Shown here in pieces: positions 11,755 through 23,329 of a stretch of DNA of 64,000 bases. The position numbers and the translations under genes are program-made. The DNA is from Leucocoprinus leucothites (lineage: Eukaryota; Basidiomycota; Agaricomycetes; Agaricales; Agaricaceae), in the NCBI GenBank assembly GCA_013368445.1, contig JAACJO010000001.1, positions 682,001-746,000 on the forward strand, in the 5' to 3' direction. The first letter of the stretch is position 1. The number at the start of each line of letters is the position of its first letter. A model generated the notes under the pieces. That model was not told where the DNA came from and did no database searches. It saw nothing but the letters and a program-made list of their open reading frames with translations.

Positions 11755-14000
11755 ATACCCCAACGACTCTGAAGATTTTGGTTTTTTCTCTCATTTTCAT
11801 GTCGAGCCATCTCTCCCGATGCTTGTGTTATTGGCTCGCTGATACGACTGAAACTGTAACGACCGTCACGTTTTTCTTTTCTATCTCGTTGTTCTTCTCC
11901 GCTCCGCCAATCTCGTCGTCGTTGTCGTCGTCAATTGGAACGATGGCTACAATGTATTTAGGTTATTGTCTCTTTCTCTCTGTCTTATTTGGGCTTTCCT
12001 TTGATAACCATTTCGAGCATATTGTTTGCACGATACCAACGTCCCACACCATATCCCTTCTCACTCTCTCGTTACCCTTTGCCCCGGTCCCTCCCCACCG
12101 ATATCCTTCGCCCATATCTTTTGGTTCGCGGTTTTCGATTGCGGAATTCTATTTCCTGCTTTGGTCGTCACTATGTCTTGTGACGACCTTTACCCCCACA
12201 CCCCCTATTTCTTCCCATCTCCTCCGACCCCCGCCGCGATTCTTTTCTTGACATTCGACTTGCTACTAATCTTCTTTTTTGAATGTTAATTTCAGTAAAA
12301 TGACACTTTTTTTAGTTGGCTGGAAAGCTTGTATTATGCCAGTTTGTATTTCTAGCTACGTATCGTACGCTGAAGCTTCTCACCGTTTCACCTTTGCATT
12401 CGTGTGTGTTGCTTACACATCGATGTAACATGTCGCGATTCGAATGGTGATCGCGGGTGTGCGGTGATTAGTAGTAATATATCGTATCTTCCCCACTCTC
12501 CATGTTTTCTTATGATGATTTTCTTTTACTTTGTATGATAATGATATGCTACTACTTATGTTTTATCCATTGGATTTTTTTTGGTTGCGTACACGTATAT
12601 ACGAGTGGTACGTACGACAATTTTCTCGATATTTATTTAGCTGGGAACAAGCCCGGAATAGTTCTAGCTAATTATCGAGTCTTCTTCGACTCGGAGGATG
12701 GAATCTGGACGTTTTTGTGAACAATGGATTCTGTTTAGACAGTACTATGTAGTTTCTTGTGTAATTTATCTACTTTGTCATGTAGTGTACTCTAACTGTT
12801 TATAAATTATGAAGATGTGGACCTTTGTAATCGTTCTCCACTGGGTTGTCCCCGGACCCGAACAAACTTGTCCTCCAAACATGGAGATCTAGCCCGAGTT
12901 TAATTAATCACTAGTCGGGTCGGAGTATCGTTTTTTGTCCTCTGCGCTGGGATTGAACTTCCAAGGTCTTAGGGCATCCGGCTATCTTCATGCCAACAAC
13001 CGGTGTATAGACACACCATGCCCGAGCCTCTTCAAGGTGGGCGTCTAATCACTTGCGCAGCATTGACATACAGTAGTACGAGGGCGGGATCGGGATAATG
13101 ACTGATCACAGGATCCACTTGGCGTGTGTAGAGGGGTTTAGCCACATTCTGTCAACCTTTTTTTTCCTCATTCATTCATTCTTCACCTGACCTGTAATGT
13201 TTCTATTTCGCTTGCAGGTTTAGTGTGGTCATGCGCCCGGGGCCATTAGCTCGTTTGAGAAGGGGTTGTGTTGAATGTGGTGGTTTTCATTTCGTTTTGT
13301 TGCATGCGACGGTGGGGTCACAGTTGGTTTTTAGTTTACGACGAGTTTGGAGTCTATTGGGCGTTTGGGAGTGTTTGAGTTCGGGGTACATAAGTGAGTT
13401 AGTAATGGGCGTTTCGAGGTGGGATTGAATTGTGTGAACGTCGTTGTTAGTATGTCAGAGAAGCATTGGGGGGCTCGGTTACACGATGACCGCATAAGGT
13501 TCCCATTGTTGATCGAAACGTGATCATACATCATATGTTGCTTCTTTTTTCCGGTTGAATGGGTATGTATGACAGAAATCATGGGTATGACAACTTGTCA
13601 ATGTGTTCATGTGCAACTGATGGGTTCCTATGTTGTTTTTGGATAGAGGCTCATGTGAGCAAGGGCGGTGATGTCAGGAGGGGTCGAAGGATTCTAGGAA
13701 CATTGAAACTTAGGTACATAACTTTTTGCATAATGATCTTTCTCCGAATCAGCGTATAATCGACGCTCGTTCGTGTGGGGTATCGATCGATAGGAGACTC
13801 CGGGGCCGATGTTATACCGGATGAGAGTATACACAAAACATGTCTAGCTTGGATATGGGGAAGATCCAAGTATGATCTGTGGGATGAAACGCATCCCGGT
13901 GTAAGTGGGGACTAGTGATTGTTCCGTTGAGCTCGATTACTATAAGAGCTTCTTCTTATCTGATCTATAATCTACAGTAGTATGAAGGGGTAAATGCAAA
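11755..14000. other. Gene-poor spacer, HMG-box gene to GNAT gene
   Basis: About 2.2 kb. The first 500 bp are T- and C-rich (likely 3' UTR, with clusters such as tcgtcgtcgttgtcgtcgtc). The rest is AT-richer with no convincing ORF. Near 12945-13010 the minus strand shows a tRNA T-loop-like string (gttcaatccc) whose stem does not pair, so I do not call a tRNA. Confidence 0.4.
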
Positions 14001-15478
14001 CTAAGCAAGATTAGGATTGGATGATGATGTTGATGGTGTCGATGGAGTTGCTGTTGCCTGTGCCGGGTCTGCCACCACTGGGATTGAAATGTGGAGAACC
14101 ATCTTTTGATGGGGATCCCCGTCTTCTATGAATTCTTCACCCTGAGATATATGACGTTGAATGGCATGTATGGATTCCGGTGAATCGATGACGATGTCAG
14201 TGGCCGCCCGTACACGAGACGTTTTGTTGATCGTGGGTAATCACAATCATGATGCCGAGAAATATGGAAAGGGTGCACGAAGATGGTTGGTTGTTGATCA
14301 AGAAGTATGGAAGGATGGACAGTTCGGTTGATATGGATGGTAGATTGTGGGTCCCCAAGAATAAGAATGAATGTGATTCGTCAGTCTTTTCTTGTATCGA
14401 GATGTTTAAGAGGAGCTTGGTGGAGAAAACGTGGTCCATCTGGACAGATTCTCCTTGAGAATCGGGATGCGGGAGGATGCGGGCTGGGCGACCCTGCGGA
14501 AGAGAAAGAAAGGTTGAAAAGGTGGTGCTTACCTCCGGGAAATAACCGAACCTGACATGGGTGATTGACCGTTAGCTCCAGGACAGATATTTAAAATGAC
14601 GAGAAGAAAATACAGGGGAAGAGTCGAAAGAGGAAACTGCCTCGAGGCAAAAGATTCTGATTTAGATTCCCTCTCACAGGAATCTCAGCGATTATGCCAC
14701 CGTATCATGAAGTCATTGGCCCAGACTCTGGGGTCGCATAAATGTGATGCGCCTCGTGGAATTTGCACGCTAGGCTCCGGACGTTGCGGTTTTAAGAAAT
14801 GTATAACCCGCGAAGATCATCGGGAGAGGCAAAGATTAAGCTGAGGCTTTTTACATACTTGGAGTAGAACCCTTTTGCGTAAATCTGGGAGTGGCAGTTG
14901 ATTTTGATTTGCCTCGTTAGTTGAGGCTGGTGGATTTGAGTATTGATACGATCGGTCTGAGAATCAGTGTTGGAGGTGTTGACAAGACTCATACTTGAGC
15001 CGGGAGATATGTTGGATGCGATAGCATGGGACTTAGCCCAGTCGTGGAGTGCGTCTACTAACTTGCGACCAAATCCATACTGGCGGTATTCCTTGAGTAT
15101 GGCCAGTCGAGTCAGCTTGTAGGTATCGGTTGTCCCTGGCACCAAGTACCCGCGGATTGTGCCTATCGGTACGAGAGAAGGTGTCAGGCGGAGGAGAATA
15201 TGCGAGGAGATATCCTCTTTACTAAAAAGGACGAATTGTTAGATGGACTTGACACCAGATTAAAGAGAGTGGAGCACTAGCTCATCGAATTCGATTTCTA
15301 GCGGGAACTTTTGTTCGTGATGAAATACATTAACTCTCTAAAACTTTATCAATCATCTTTCATCGTGAGCGCGGGAAGAAAGACGGACAATATCAAAGCA
15401 TTGCTGCGCTTCTTCTTTCGAATTTGCGATGATAATCTCATGAGATGGAATTTTGATCTCTTTTTGAGTGAGCGTCAT
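14001..15478 (-). CDS. GNAT-family N-acetyltransferase with a 19-nt micro-exon
   Basis: Five exons on the minus strand close exactly in phase to 221 residues: 15389-15478, 15278-15337, 14859-15214, 14533-14551 and 14001-14141. The N-part reads RVNVFHHEQKFPLEIEFDE. The acetyl-CoA-binding motif A is RLAILKEYRQYGFGRKLVDA (Q-x-x-G-x-G/A type: QYGFGRK). Then come CHSQIYAKGFYSK, FGYFPE from the 19-nt exon, and GEEFIEDGDPHQKMVLHI. This order is that of fungal GNAT acyl-CoA N-acyltransferases; the acceptor substrate cannot be read from sequence. The last two introns are 307 and 391 nt, far longer than the roughly 50-nt norm here. A read-through of exon 3 would stop at 14792 and lose the fold, so I favour the spliced form. 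Confidence 0.82.
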
Positions 15479-15934
15479 TGTGGCACTGACGATTTCAGAG
15501 GAAGGAATTGTAAATCGACATGTCGGATGTAGATAGACTATTCTAGTCACCTTGCTATATACTTGAGTGATTCTCTACGGACTCCGCAAGCAAATTCTGA
15601 ATGGAGTGGTAGTTCAAGAGAAAGGTGATCGGGTAGGCAGTTTAATCCGGACCGTCGGGAGCCTCAGCGCTACTAGAGCTGAGAGAGAGTACCACGACCA
15701 CGTGACGCGCGCTTGGCTTTAGGCTGACCTAATTCCTTCCAAACTTTTCTGGCGCTTCTGCCTCCTTCAAAAGGCCGTACGAATACGGCCAGTCAACCTG
15801 TTTTTCAAAGATTTCTTCTCCTTACAGTCATTGATTAAGGTACCCTTTCATGATTCCAGGTTATGATTTTACTAATGATTGTGAACAGTCGTGGCACCAA
15901 CTTTCTGGGCAGCTCGTCATCCTAGACGAGGCTC
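15479..15934. promoter_or_regulatory. Divergent intergenic region, GNAT / PPR
   Basis: 456 bp between the outward-facing starts of the GNAT gene (minus) and the PPR gene (plus). The sequence gtatgatttt...gaacag near 15840-15888 could be a 5' UTR intron of the PPR transcript. No TATA box is obvious. Confidence 0.35.
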
Positions 15935-18900
15935 ATGGTTGAACCGTTGGTGGTAGCTATACGAAACTCCCTGTTTCCCGTTCGCTCCGTACTTCAAGGC
16001 AAATCCCCCGCCACTGTACTCGCAGGTGGCTCCATGCATTACCAGCAGCAAACTTCGTTTTTCTCGTCGAACCTTCTCGGGCCATCACCACGACAGACGA
16101 AGGGGAAGGAAAGAGAGAGAGAGGAACCGCGTTTACGTCGCGTTTTACAGTGCAGGGAGTGGTCTTGCTGTAATGCTCGCAATTTTCTCTACTGTCCAGG
16201 TGAGTTGAGTAATGTCTAGTTCCTTGATATAAATTTAACTTGTACCGTAGAACATGGGATTCCTTTCATGCTCCAGGAATTGCTGCCACCTCGAGAGCGG
16301 CCCATCCGGCGGTTTCAGAGCCCGAAAGCCCATATCGCGAACCGGTTTAGCAAGTATACGTCGCCTCGTACCAGGAGCTTACCAAATGGGCAGCGAAGAC
16401 ATGCATCTCATGCTGTAAGACCAACCCGAGCACCTTCACGTTCTCGAGGGCAGCCAGAAGCTTCGTCGTCTACGCGTCCTGAGTCCGCCTCGACCCCAGC
16501 GCGGACCCTCCCGCCTTTGTCTCATCTTTCCAAATTTATTGAGGGGAAAACCCTAGCAGATTTCGACTTGGAGGAGGCTTGGAAAGCGTTCAATATTGTT
16601 CTTCAGACCGAGATAGCCGATGGAGGTGTTATACCTGCAAGAAGGGGCGAGGAACTATTGGTGTTTATCCAGCGATTCTGCGACAAGGTCGAGCTGTTTT
16701 ATCAAGAAGACGACAGCTTCCACAAGCTGAAGCTTCATAGGGAACGGCTTCGGACGATGATCGACTGGTTACGAAAAAACTACCGCGCTAATTCAGAGTA
16801 TCGTGTTGTGTTCGTCCAGCACCTCAATGCACGAACTCTAGCAATGTTTGGTCAATTTGAATCAGCGACTGAAATTTTAGAAAGTCTCCGCGCCATGCAA
16901 CGAGAACCCCAGACCTTGATTCTCAAAACCTACACATCCATAATTTCCTCGATATTCTATTTCCGCGATTCCCTCCATGTCGTGGACTTCCTCACCCAAC
17001 ACTTCTTCTTTGAGTACTTCCACCCTCCGTATTGCCACCACTACCGTGACGAGGGCGCCACCGCTCTCACTCTCTTACATCCCAGGCTTCTGTACATCCT
17101 CGCTTCTCTCCAAGATCCTGTGTCTTTGTTTAGGGCCAAAGTGGACAAACCTCTACCAGATCGGTATCGAGTCTACCAGCTGCTCATACTGGCTTACTGC
17201 CACTACAAACTACCGCAGCTCGCTCTTCGAGTTTATGAATCTTTTCCTGCGTCGCCTAAACGGAAGAAGGACATGGATGGGCAGCTCAAACTTCGCATAG
17301 TGAGGGCCCTGGTTCGCGGTGGCTATTTCGACGATGCATATCGATTGTATTCTACGGTTCCAGAGGATACTCCGGAGCATAGGAATACTGGAATCCATCT
17401 TTTCGCTCTTCAAGGTGATCATAACGCTATAGAGAAGCAATTCCGTGCGAAATCGCGCAGTAAGCACCGAAGGGCCATGCTCTTATCTAGTTTGGCAGTC
17501 AGAGGCCGAACCTGGGAACTGCGTAACCTCTTTGAAGAACTTTATCCTCGGGGGGATAATGGAGAGTACACGCATGCAGTACCTAGTGCCATGGACTATG
17601 CTATCGCAATTTATGCTCACGCACGTCGCTCAAATCCGGAGGGGATTCAATTCTGGGTGGATCGGATGGCCAAGGACGGAATCAAACCCAATCTGTATGC
17701 TTATAGCTCTATCATTCAAAGTTACCTTCAAACCGGAGATTTGAGTGCGGTTGCGGGGGTTTTGGACCAGATGCGGGGAGCAGGACTTGCGCCAAATGTT
17801 GTCGTGTACACGAACATCATAACGGCACTCACCAGGAACCATAAACCGAGTACAGCGGAGGGGATCTTCAAGCGTGCCCTGAGTGAAGAGGTTATACCGG
17901 ATCAAGCCATGGTTGGTGCCTTGATGAACTGTTATGTCGAGGCTGGCCAATGGAACGATGTGGTCAGGCTGTTCAAATCGCTGGAGGAAAACAAGAGGAG
18001 TCCGCTGCGGCTTACGATCGAGATGTACAACATTGCTCTGAAGGGCTATGTGCTTATGGGTGCTCCATTTCGTGTCATCGCAACGTTGTTCGAGCGATTA
18101 GATGCTGATGAGAATGTCGCGCCCACGCCGATTACATTTGCGCTGCTCCTCCAGTCTGCATGCGACTCGGGTAACATGGGTGCTGCTATGGACATTTTCC
18201 AGGAGATGGACAGGCGGGCAAAGCAGCATTCCGAGAGTCTCATGAACCCATTCACCTTTACCATCCTGATGGCTGGGTTCCTACGAAAGGGCGACAAGGA
18301 CAAGGCTATGGAGATCTATCGGGATATGTCGGAGCGAGGAATTCAACCTACGTCCATCACGTTTAACACAGTGCTCAGCTACTACTCCAACGAGAAGGCG
18401 CACGAGAGTTTGCAAGTGGCGTATGAATTTATGACCCGGATCGCCAAGCGAAGAGAGGATGCCCCGATCATTGCTGAAGACAACCTGACGCTCTCGCCCA
18501 TCCATCTTGTGTACGAGCCCTTGTTACGCGGATACTCGTCGAAGGGAAACGTGGAGGGATTCGAGAAACTGTTGCAAGAGATGTTGGACGCAGGTGGTAA
18601 AGTGACTGTTACGGTTCTCACCTACCTCCTCAACCTCTACCGACAAAAGGATCGTCTGGACTCTGCCACCAAAGTCTGGAGTCATCTCTTGGATCTTGGC
18701 ACAGAGACAATGAACGCGGCAAAATTTCCACGGGAGGGTAAAGACAGCATTGAGTCGCGTACGGATATACTCTGTGTTCCGCTCACGATATACCTCGACA
18801 TGCTCTCGAGCGCAGGGGAACACGAGGAGGTATTGGAGACGTGGCAGGATTATCAGCGGAGAGGGTTCAGCTTCAACTTTTTCAACTGGAATAGGTTGGG

Positions 18901-19708
18901 AGAGTATCTCGTTTGCGCGGGGGAGTATGAACGTGCATTTGAAGTCTTGGATCGGATTATTCTGCCTTATATCCGTATTATGCGGAACGAGACACGAGAA
19001 TCGTCTAATGCATCGCAAGACTCGACCGTGGATCCAGAGGCTGGTAAATCTGAGGAGGAGGAAGTATGGAGATCGCCGTTTGACGTGCTTAACAAGACGA
19101 GTCTCTCCTTCCTTCAATCCATCATCATCCCCGCTCGTCCTTTAAGCAGTTTGATTCGATCCAAAGTCGTTGGGCGTCGTTCACTTCGTAACCTCGACGA
19201 CGACATCGTCTCTGCCCTCTCTCACAGACGTCCACCAAACTCACCATCCACCGTACCTCCTACACAACCTTCCGACGTGTCATCACCATCTCCCTCATCA
19301 TCAGAACAAGCACCTGTAACTCCCCTCCACCCTACATCAGAACCCCAAACATCTCAACCACTTGACTTTAATTCGATACCTGACTTTGTCCGACCCCTCT
19401 GGGCACTCGGTCATAAACCCGAAGGGAACGCACCCCAAATCCATTACTCCCTCTCACACCACCTCCTCATCGGCATTCAACGCCTCCGTGCAGGTCAACC
19501 CCCCGTGGCGAGTTCGTCACCTGCTCAAGCATCGCATCAGGATTTGTATCATGTGGATTATTCGCGGGAGCAGCAGGAGAGGGTGAGGGAGATGTTGGGT
19601 CGGATACATGTCAAGTATCCGGATGCTGTCGCTTCTGTTTTAGAGTTTGAGGAGAAGGAGAAGATGAGGCTGGGCGATAGTTATAATAAGCTGTATACTT
19701 GGGCTTGA
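15935..19708 (+). CDS. Pentatricopeptide repeat (PPR) protein, mitochondrial type
   Basis: Two exons, 15935-16199 and 16251-19708 (donor CCAG|gtgagt, acceptor gtag, phase 1), give 1240 residues; without the first exon the ORF would begin at 16268. The N-terminus is basic and Ser/Arg-rich with few acids (MVEPLVVAIRNSLFPVRS), compatible with a mitochondrial presequence. Helical repeats follow from about residue 300 to 1000. Clear 35-residue PPR units include IKPNLYAYSSIIQSYLQTGD, LAPNVVVYTNIITALTRN, MNPFTFTILMAGFLRKGD and IQPTSITFNTVLSYYSNE. The C-terminal 250 residues include a Pro/Ser-rich linker and a charged helix. PPR proteins bind organellar RNA one repeat per base and act in RNA processing or translation. 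The target is unknown. The coding region is intact. Confidence 0.93.
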
Positions 19709-20142
19709 AGGGGGTATGTTCGTTCATTATCTTTGGGTTGGGTGCAAAAAGTTTAGAATTGCAAATTTATAATAGGTTAATAAAATCATCATCATCATCT
19801 CTCAGTTCGATCGAGGTGCACAAGGACACTATCCAAAAGGACACAACAGTATTTATATACTACACACTACACACAGGGGACTAACCTCCTACGAAGTTTA
19901 ACTGACTTAATGACAGTCCTTACAAAATGGTACACTACACAAACGAAAAAAGGCTACTCTTCAGAACAAATCGACAAATGGGAACCAAGGCTCGCGAGAG
20001 AGAGGAGTGAGAGAGAACACCACCGGTCCGCAACTGCGAGAAGGAACCTAATGATGTTCTATGATATCCGAACATTCTCCCTCCCTTCCCCTTCTTCAAT
20101 CTAATAATACCTCAACCGATCTCATCTATAACCAAACCTCAC
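19709..20142. other. 3' UTR spacer between convergent PPR and velvet genes
   Basis: 434 bp between two converging stop codons, with a short (atc)n run near 19788-19800 (aatcatcatcatcatctctc). I see no gene here; both 3' UTRs probably share it. Confidence 0.4.
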
Positions 20143-22635
20143 TCATTCAGCTTCCTCTGAATCCTCTTCCTCCTCCGCGGACGAGGAATTCCGTCTCCGA
20201 CGCTTCGCAGGACCATGTCGATTTCGCTATATGCGCATACAAATGCCGGTAGGCGGAGGGGAGGGGGAGAAGAGATCATGTCAGCATCACACTCTGATTG
20301 GTTCAATCACCCAAAAGCCAAAAAAAGAAATAAAAGTTTGGGGAGTTTCTGGAGGGTGAGATGGCGAAGCAGTTGATTGGCGTTTTGGTGGCGGGAATAA
20401 GGTATCAGTGTGGCGTTGCCCAGGAGCAGTGGCGTACGCCCAATGTTGTGGTGTGGACGAATGTGGACAAAGAATATAGGAGAAAAGGTAAAGGAAAGCC
20501 ACGTACCAGAGGAATCTTTTGGCCTTGGTTGCCAAATGCGATCGAGAGCGCTGTCGTGTCTGTTTGTTCACCATTTTTCACGTCATTTCGTCGTCCGTGG
20601 TTGTCGTGGTTGAAGGATATACGAATAGAATCATCCAAGTTTGTTGTCATCGGCGTTGTCGGTGTTGTAGTGTCGTGTATAGTTGAATTGGTTGTCGTAG
20701 GGATCGGTGGTAATCGAACGAGGTCAAAGCGCAGCGATTGAGTTTCGGAAAAAGGGTAGTAAGAGATAAGAGTCAGCAATGATAATCATTAATCGCCGAA
20801 GGAAAAGAAGTATGAAAATAGTTGAAAGTGACATTCCATGCGTTCGAGCACGCAATGATGAGAGTAAACTCAAACTTAAACTGACCTGGAACACCTGGGA
20901 ATCGCTTGGCAGAGAAAACAGTAAACGGCTCCGTAAACGTCTGCGCAAGCACAGGCGTCGAACCTGTATGAACTTTGGTTGCTCCATACTCGGGCGCTGG
21001 AGGTCTAGAAAAAAAAGAAACCCCCGCATATAAGCATCGTACAACTAGAATTCAAACACTGCACACGGCGAACTCACGCTCCAACGTTCATCAACCTCAT
21101 CCTCAACCGAAAAGTACCCTCAGTCCTAACACTTAAATCCTGGAACAAAAAGAAAATACCAGGCTTCCTATGCTCATCTTGCAACCTTGTCGCATTCGCA
21201 GATAAGGGACCCACGAGTGTACGAGTATAAGCCAAACGTGGAGATTGCATTGGAGGATAAGATGTTGTCATTGGTGCACTGCTTGTAGCCGGTGTTGTCG
21301 GTGTATTGAGAGTGCTGGAACTCTTCTCGTTACTGCTATTGTTATTGACAGGAGGGCCCATAGTATTATTAGGGGCATAGTTGGCATTGGGCGTACCGCC
21401 TACGTAAGAGGGAGGTGGTGGGGGATGTGTAGGTGTGAGTTGGATACTCTGATGTGTATGCCCATAAGGTTGAGATGCATAGACAGGTCCACCATGAGCA
21501 TGTGTATTATCATGGGGAGGCTTAGCTATGGAAGAGGAGGAAGGATGGTTGGGATCTACGGAATAATGATGTTGATGGTGGTGTTGGTGGTATGCGTCAG
21601 TGCTCTGGGCAGTGGCGGCAGTGGTGGCGTCACCCCAGGCAGTGGCCGAGTGGGGATGCTGTGGCCCCGACGAGGTAGTTGTTGACGCTGCGGCGAAAGT
21701 GTGGATTGAAGGAAGAATTGGCGGGGGATATGTTGTACTGCGATCTACACCTGTAGGAGCGTATCCCCAGCCGGATGCTTGGCTGTTGTGATCTTGGGGA
21801 GGAGGATGGGAATGAGGAGGACCATATGTATCTGGAGCGGCAGCAGAGGCAGAGAAATAACCCTGATGATGAGCTGTATAGGTGGGAAGAGGAGTCTGAG
21901 GAGTCTGTGTCGAATAGAAAAGAAGGGGAATGTCAATTTCACTCGTCTATGAGTCTGACATAAGGAACCGACATACCGGTTCCGGAGGGCGATAGGTGGG
22001 CGCAGGAGATGGCTGTATAGGCGTCTGTTGACCGGAATGTGACACTGGTGTCTGGACGATGCTTGCGCCTCGACGGCGGTTCTTAGATGCAGGTATGGGC
22101 ATATACCGGTCTGCGGAGGACGGGTGGAGAACGAGATTCATTTCCTGCTTGCCATCTGCGGACCAGAGATCGACAAGGACGAGAAAGAACGACCAGTCAA
22201 TATCACTGCGCAATTCAGCGTTAAAAATCTCGATACAACGGATTGAGACGACGACTACTGACTCGACATCAACTATAGACTTGTCCTGATTGCGGACGAC
22301 CATTTTAGCTACGGCAGCTGGGGCTAACGGACGTCGATCCTTTAGAAAGAGAGGCAAAATTAGGGTAACAAGATGCGAATAGGAGTGTTGACAGATACTT
22401 TATCGCCGAATCCACACATTCGGGCTCGCAAAGGGTGCTGGACGACCTCCAAAGAGTAGTGCCTTGACCCAAGATAGTGAGTCTAGAGGGAACCGAACGA
22501 ATGGAACAAGGCTCACCTGTGGTCCGCCCAGTTGCCCCAGATTTCAGGGCCATCCGAGGCGGGGGTGTCGGTGTCTGTGTCGTGAGGAGGCGAGGGCTCA
22601 GCGCGGCGAGCCCTGCGGTCGGTCTGCTGGATCAT
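20143..22635 (-). CDS. velB: Velvet-domain regulator, VelB-like, with split domain
   Basis: Eight exons on the minus strand close in phase to 523 residues: 22517-22635, 22399-22462, 22263-22339, 21977-22205, 21078-21904, 20886-21004, 20507-20559 and 20143-20226. The velvet domain starts with HYSLEVVQHPLRARMCGFGD and DRRPLAPAAVAKMVVR. It continues with SFFLVLVDLWSADGKQEMNL, is interrupted by about 280 residues rich in Pro, His, Ser and Thr, and resumes at FFLFQDLSVRTEGTFRLRMR. It ends with TEPFTVFSAKRFPGVPDTT, then a SIAFGNQGQKIPL segment and a basic Arg-rich tail (KRRRR). Velvet proteins are NF-kB-like DNA-binding regulators of fungal development and secondary metabolism. A large insertion inside the domain is a known trait of VelB. 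The VelB assignment rests on that trait; VelC or another subgroup is possible. A longer start at 22764 is less likely. Confidence 0.9.
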
Positions 22636-23329
22636 GGTGACGAAGGAGAAAGTACGAGTTCCCACGACAGACTTTGCGGGAGAGCGACAAATTGGCAGGA
22701 CGAGAAAGCCTCCTACTGCAGGAAACCACGCCAGACCCGACACTCTGGTAACTGCCTTTTTCAACAGTCACAGCGCTTCCATGAAACCCCTATTCAGACA
22801 CCACCCCTCCGCCCCCTCCGCTACGCCTTTCCTGGGCACCGCTGGAGGCTCTTTCGAGCACAGAAATTACGAGCGCGGCAGGCACAGCCACTCTAGCTAA
22901 GAGGGCTGGAGAGCGGGAGCAGGCATACCGAACAACAGGGCGTGTGATGATACCAGTCTTTTGGAACGCCCACAACTTTGGGTCCACCTGTCACTCGCTT
23001 GTTCTTGGGAATATATTATATGTAATTCGCTACACTGGCCCTGCTCAAGCTTTCACCACTCAGACTCTTGTCTTGACCAACATCCCTCGACACTCTGGCA
23101 CGCGTCAAGTGTCGAGGATGCTACATGTATCGGGTGGGAGGCGAGGAGATCACCTTCCATCATCCCCTTCAGATCTAACCGACGATCTCGAAAAAAGTTA
23201 CATTATTACACACGTGCTTATCACTCACGTGGCATCTAGCTCCTAAGTTAACCGCAAGTGCTAATATTCATCAGTTTCGTGTCTGCCTGTCTGTCCGCTC
23301 ATTTCCTTGCCACGTCTACAATCCCCTCC
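22636..23329. promoter_or_regulatory. Divergent intergenic region, velvet / ArfGAP
   Basis: About 690 bp between outward-facing starts. Small ORFs here are shadows without family similarity. I see no TATA box or other element I can defend. Confidence 0.35.

Noticed and set aside
12940..13010. Possible tRNA on the minus strand (gttcaatccc T-loop)
   Set aside because: The five bases on each side of the loop do not pair, no matching A box at the right distance, and no acceptor stem can be formed.
14792..15145. GNAT gene as a truncated pseudogene ending at 14792
   Set aside because: A 19-nt exon at 14533-14551 and a last exon at 14001-14141 restore the conserved FGYFPE and GEEFIEDGDPHQ sequence with closing phases.
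20361..21685. Plus-strand ORFs opposite the velvet gene
   Set aside because: Antisense shadows; the minus-strand exons carry the velvet motifs and consistent splice phases.
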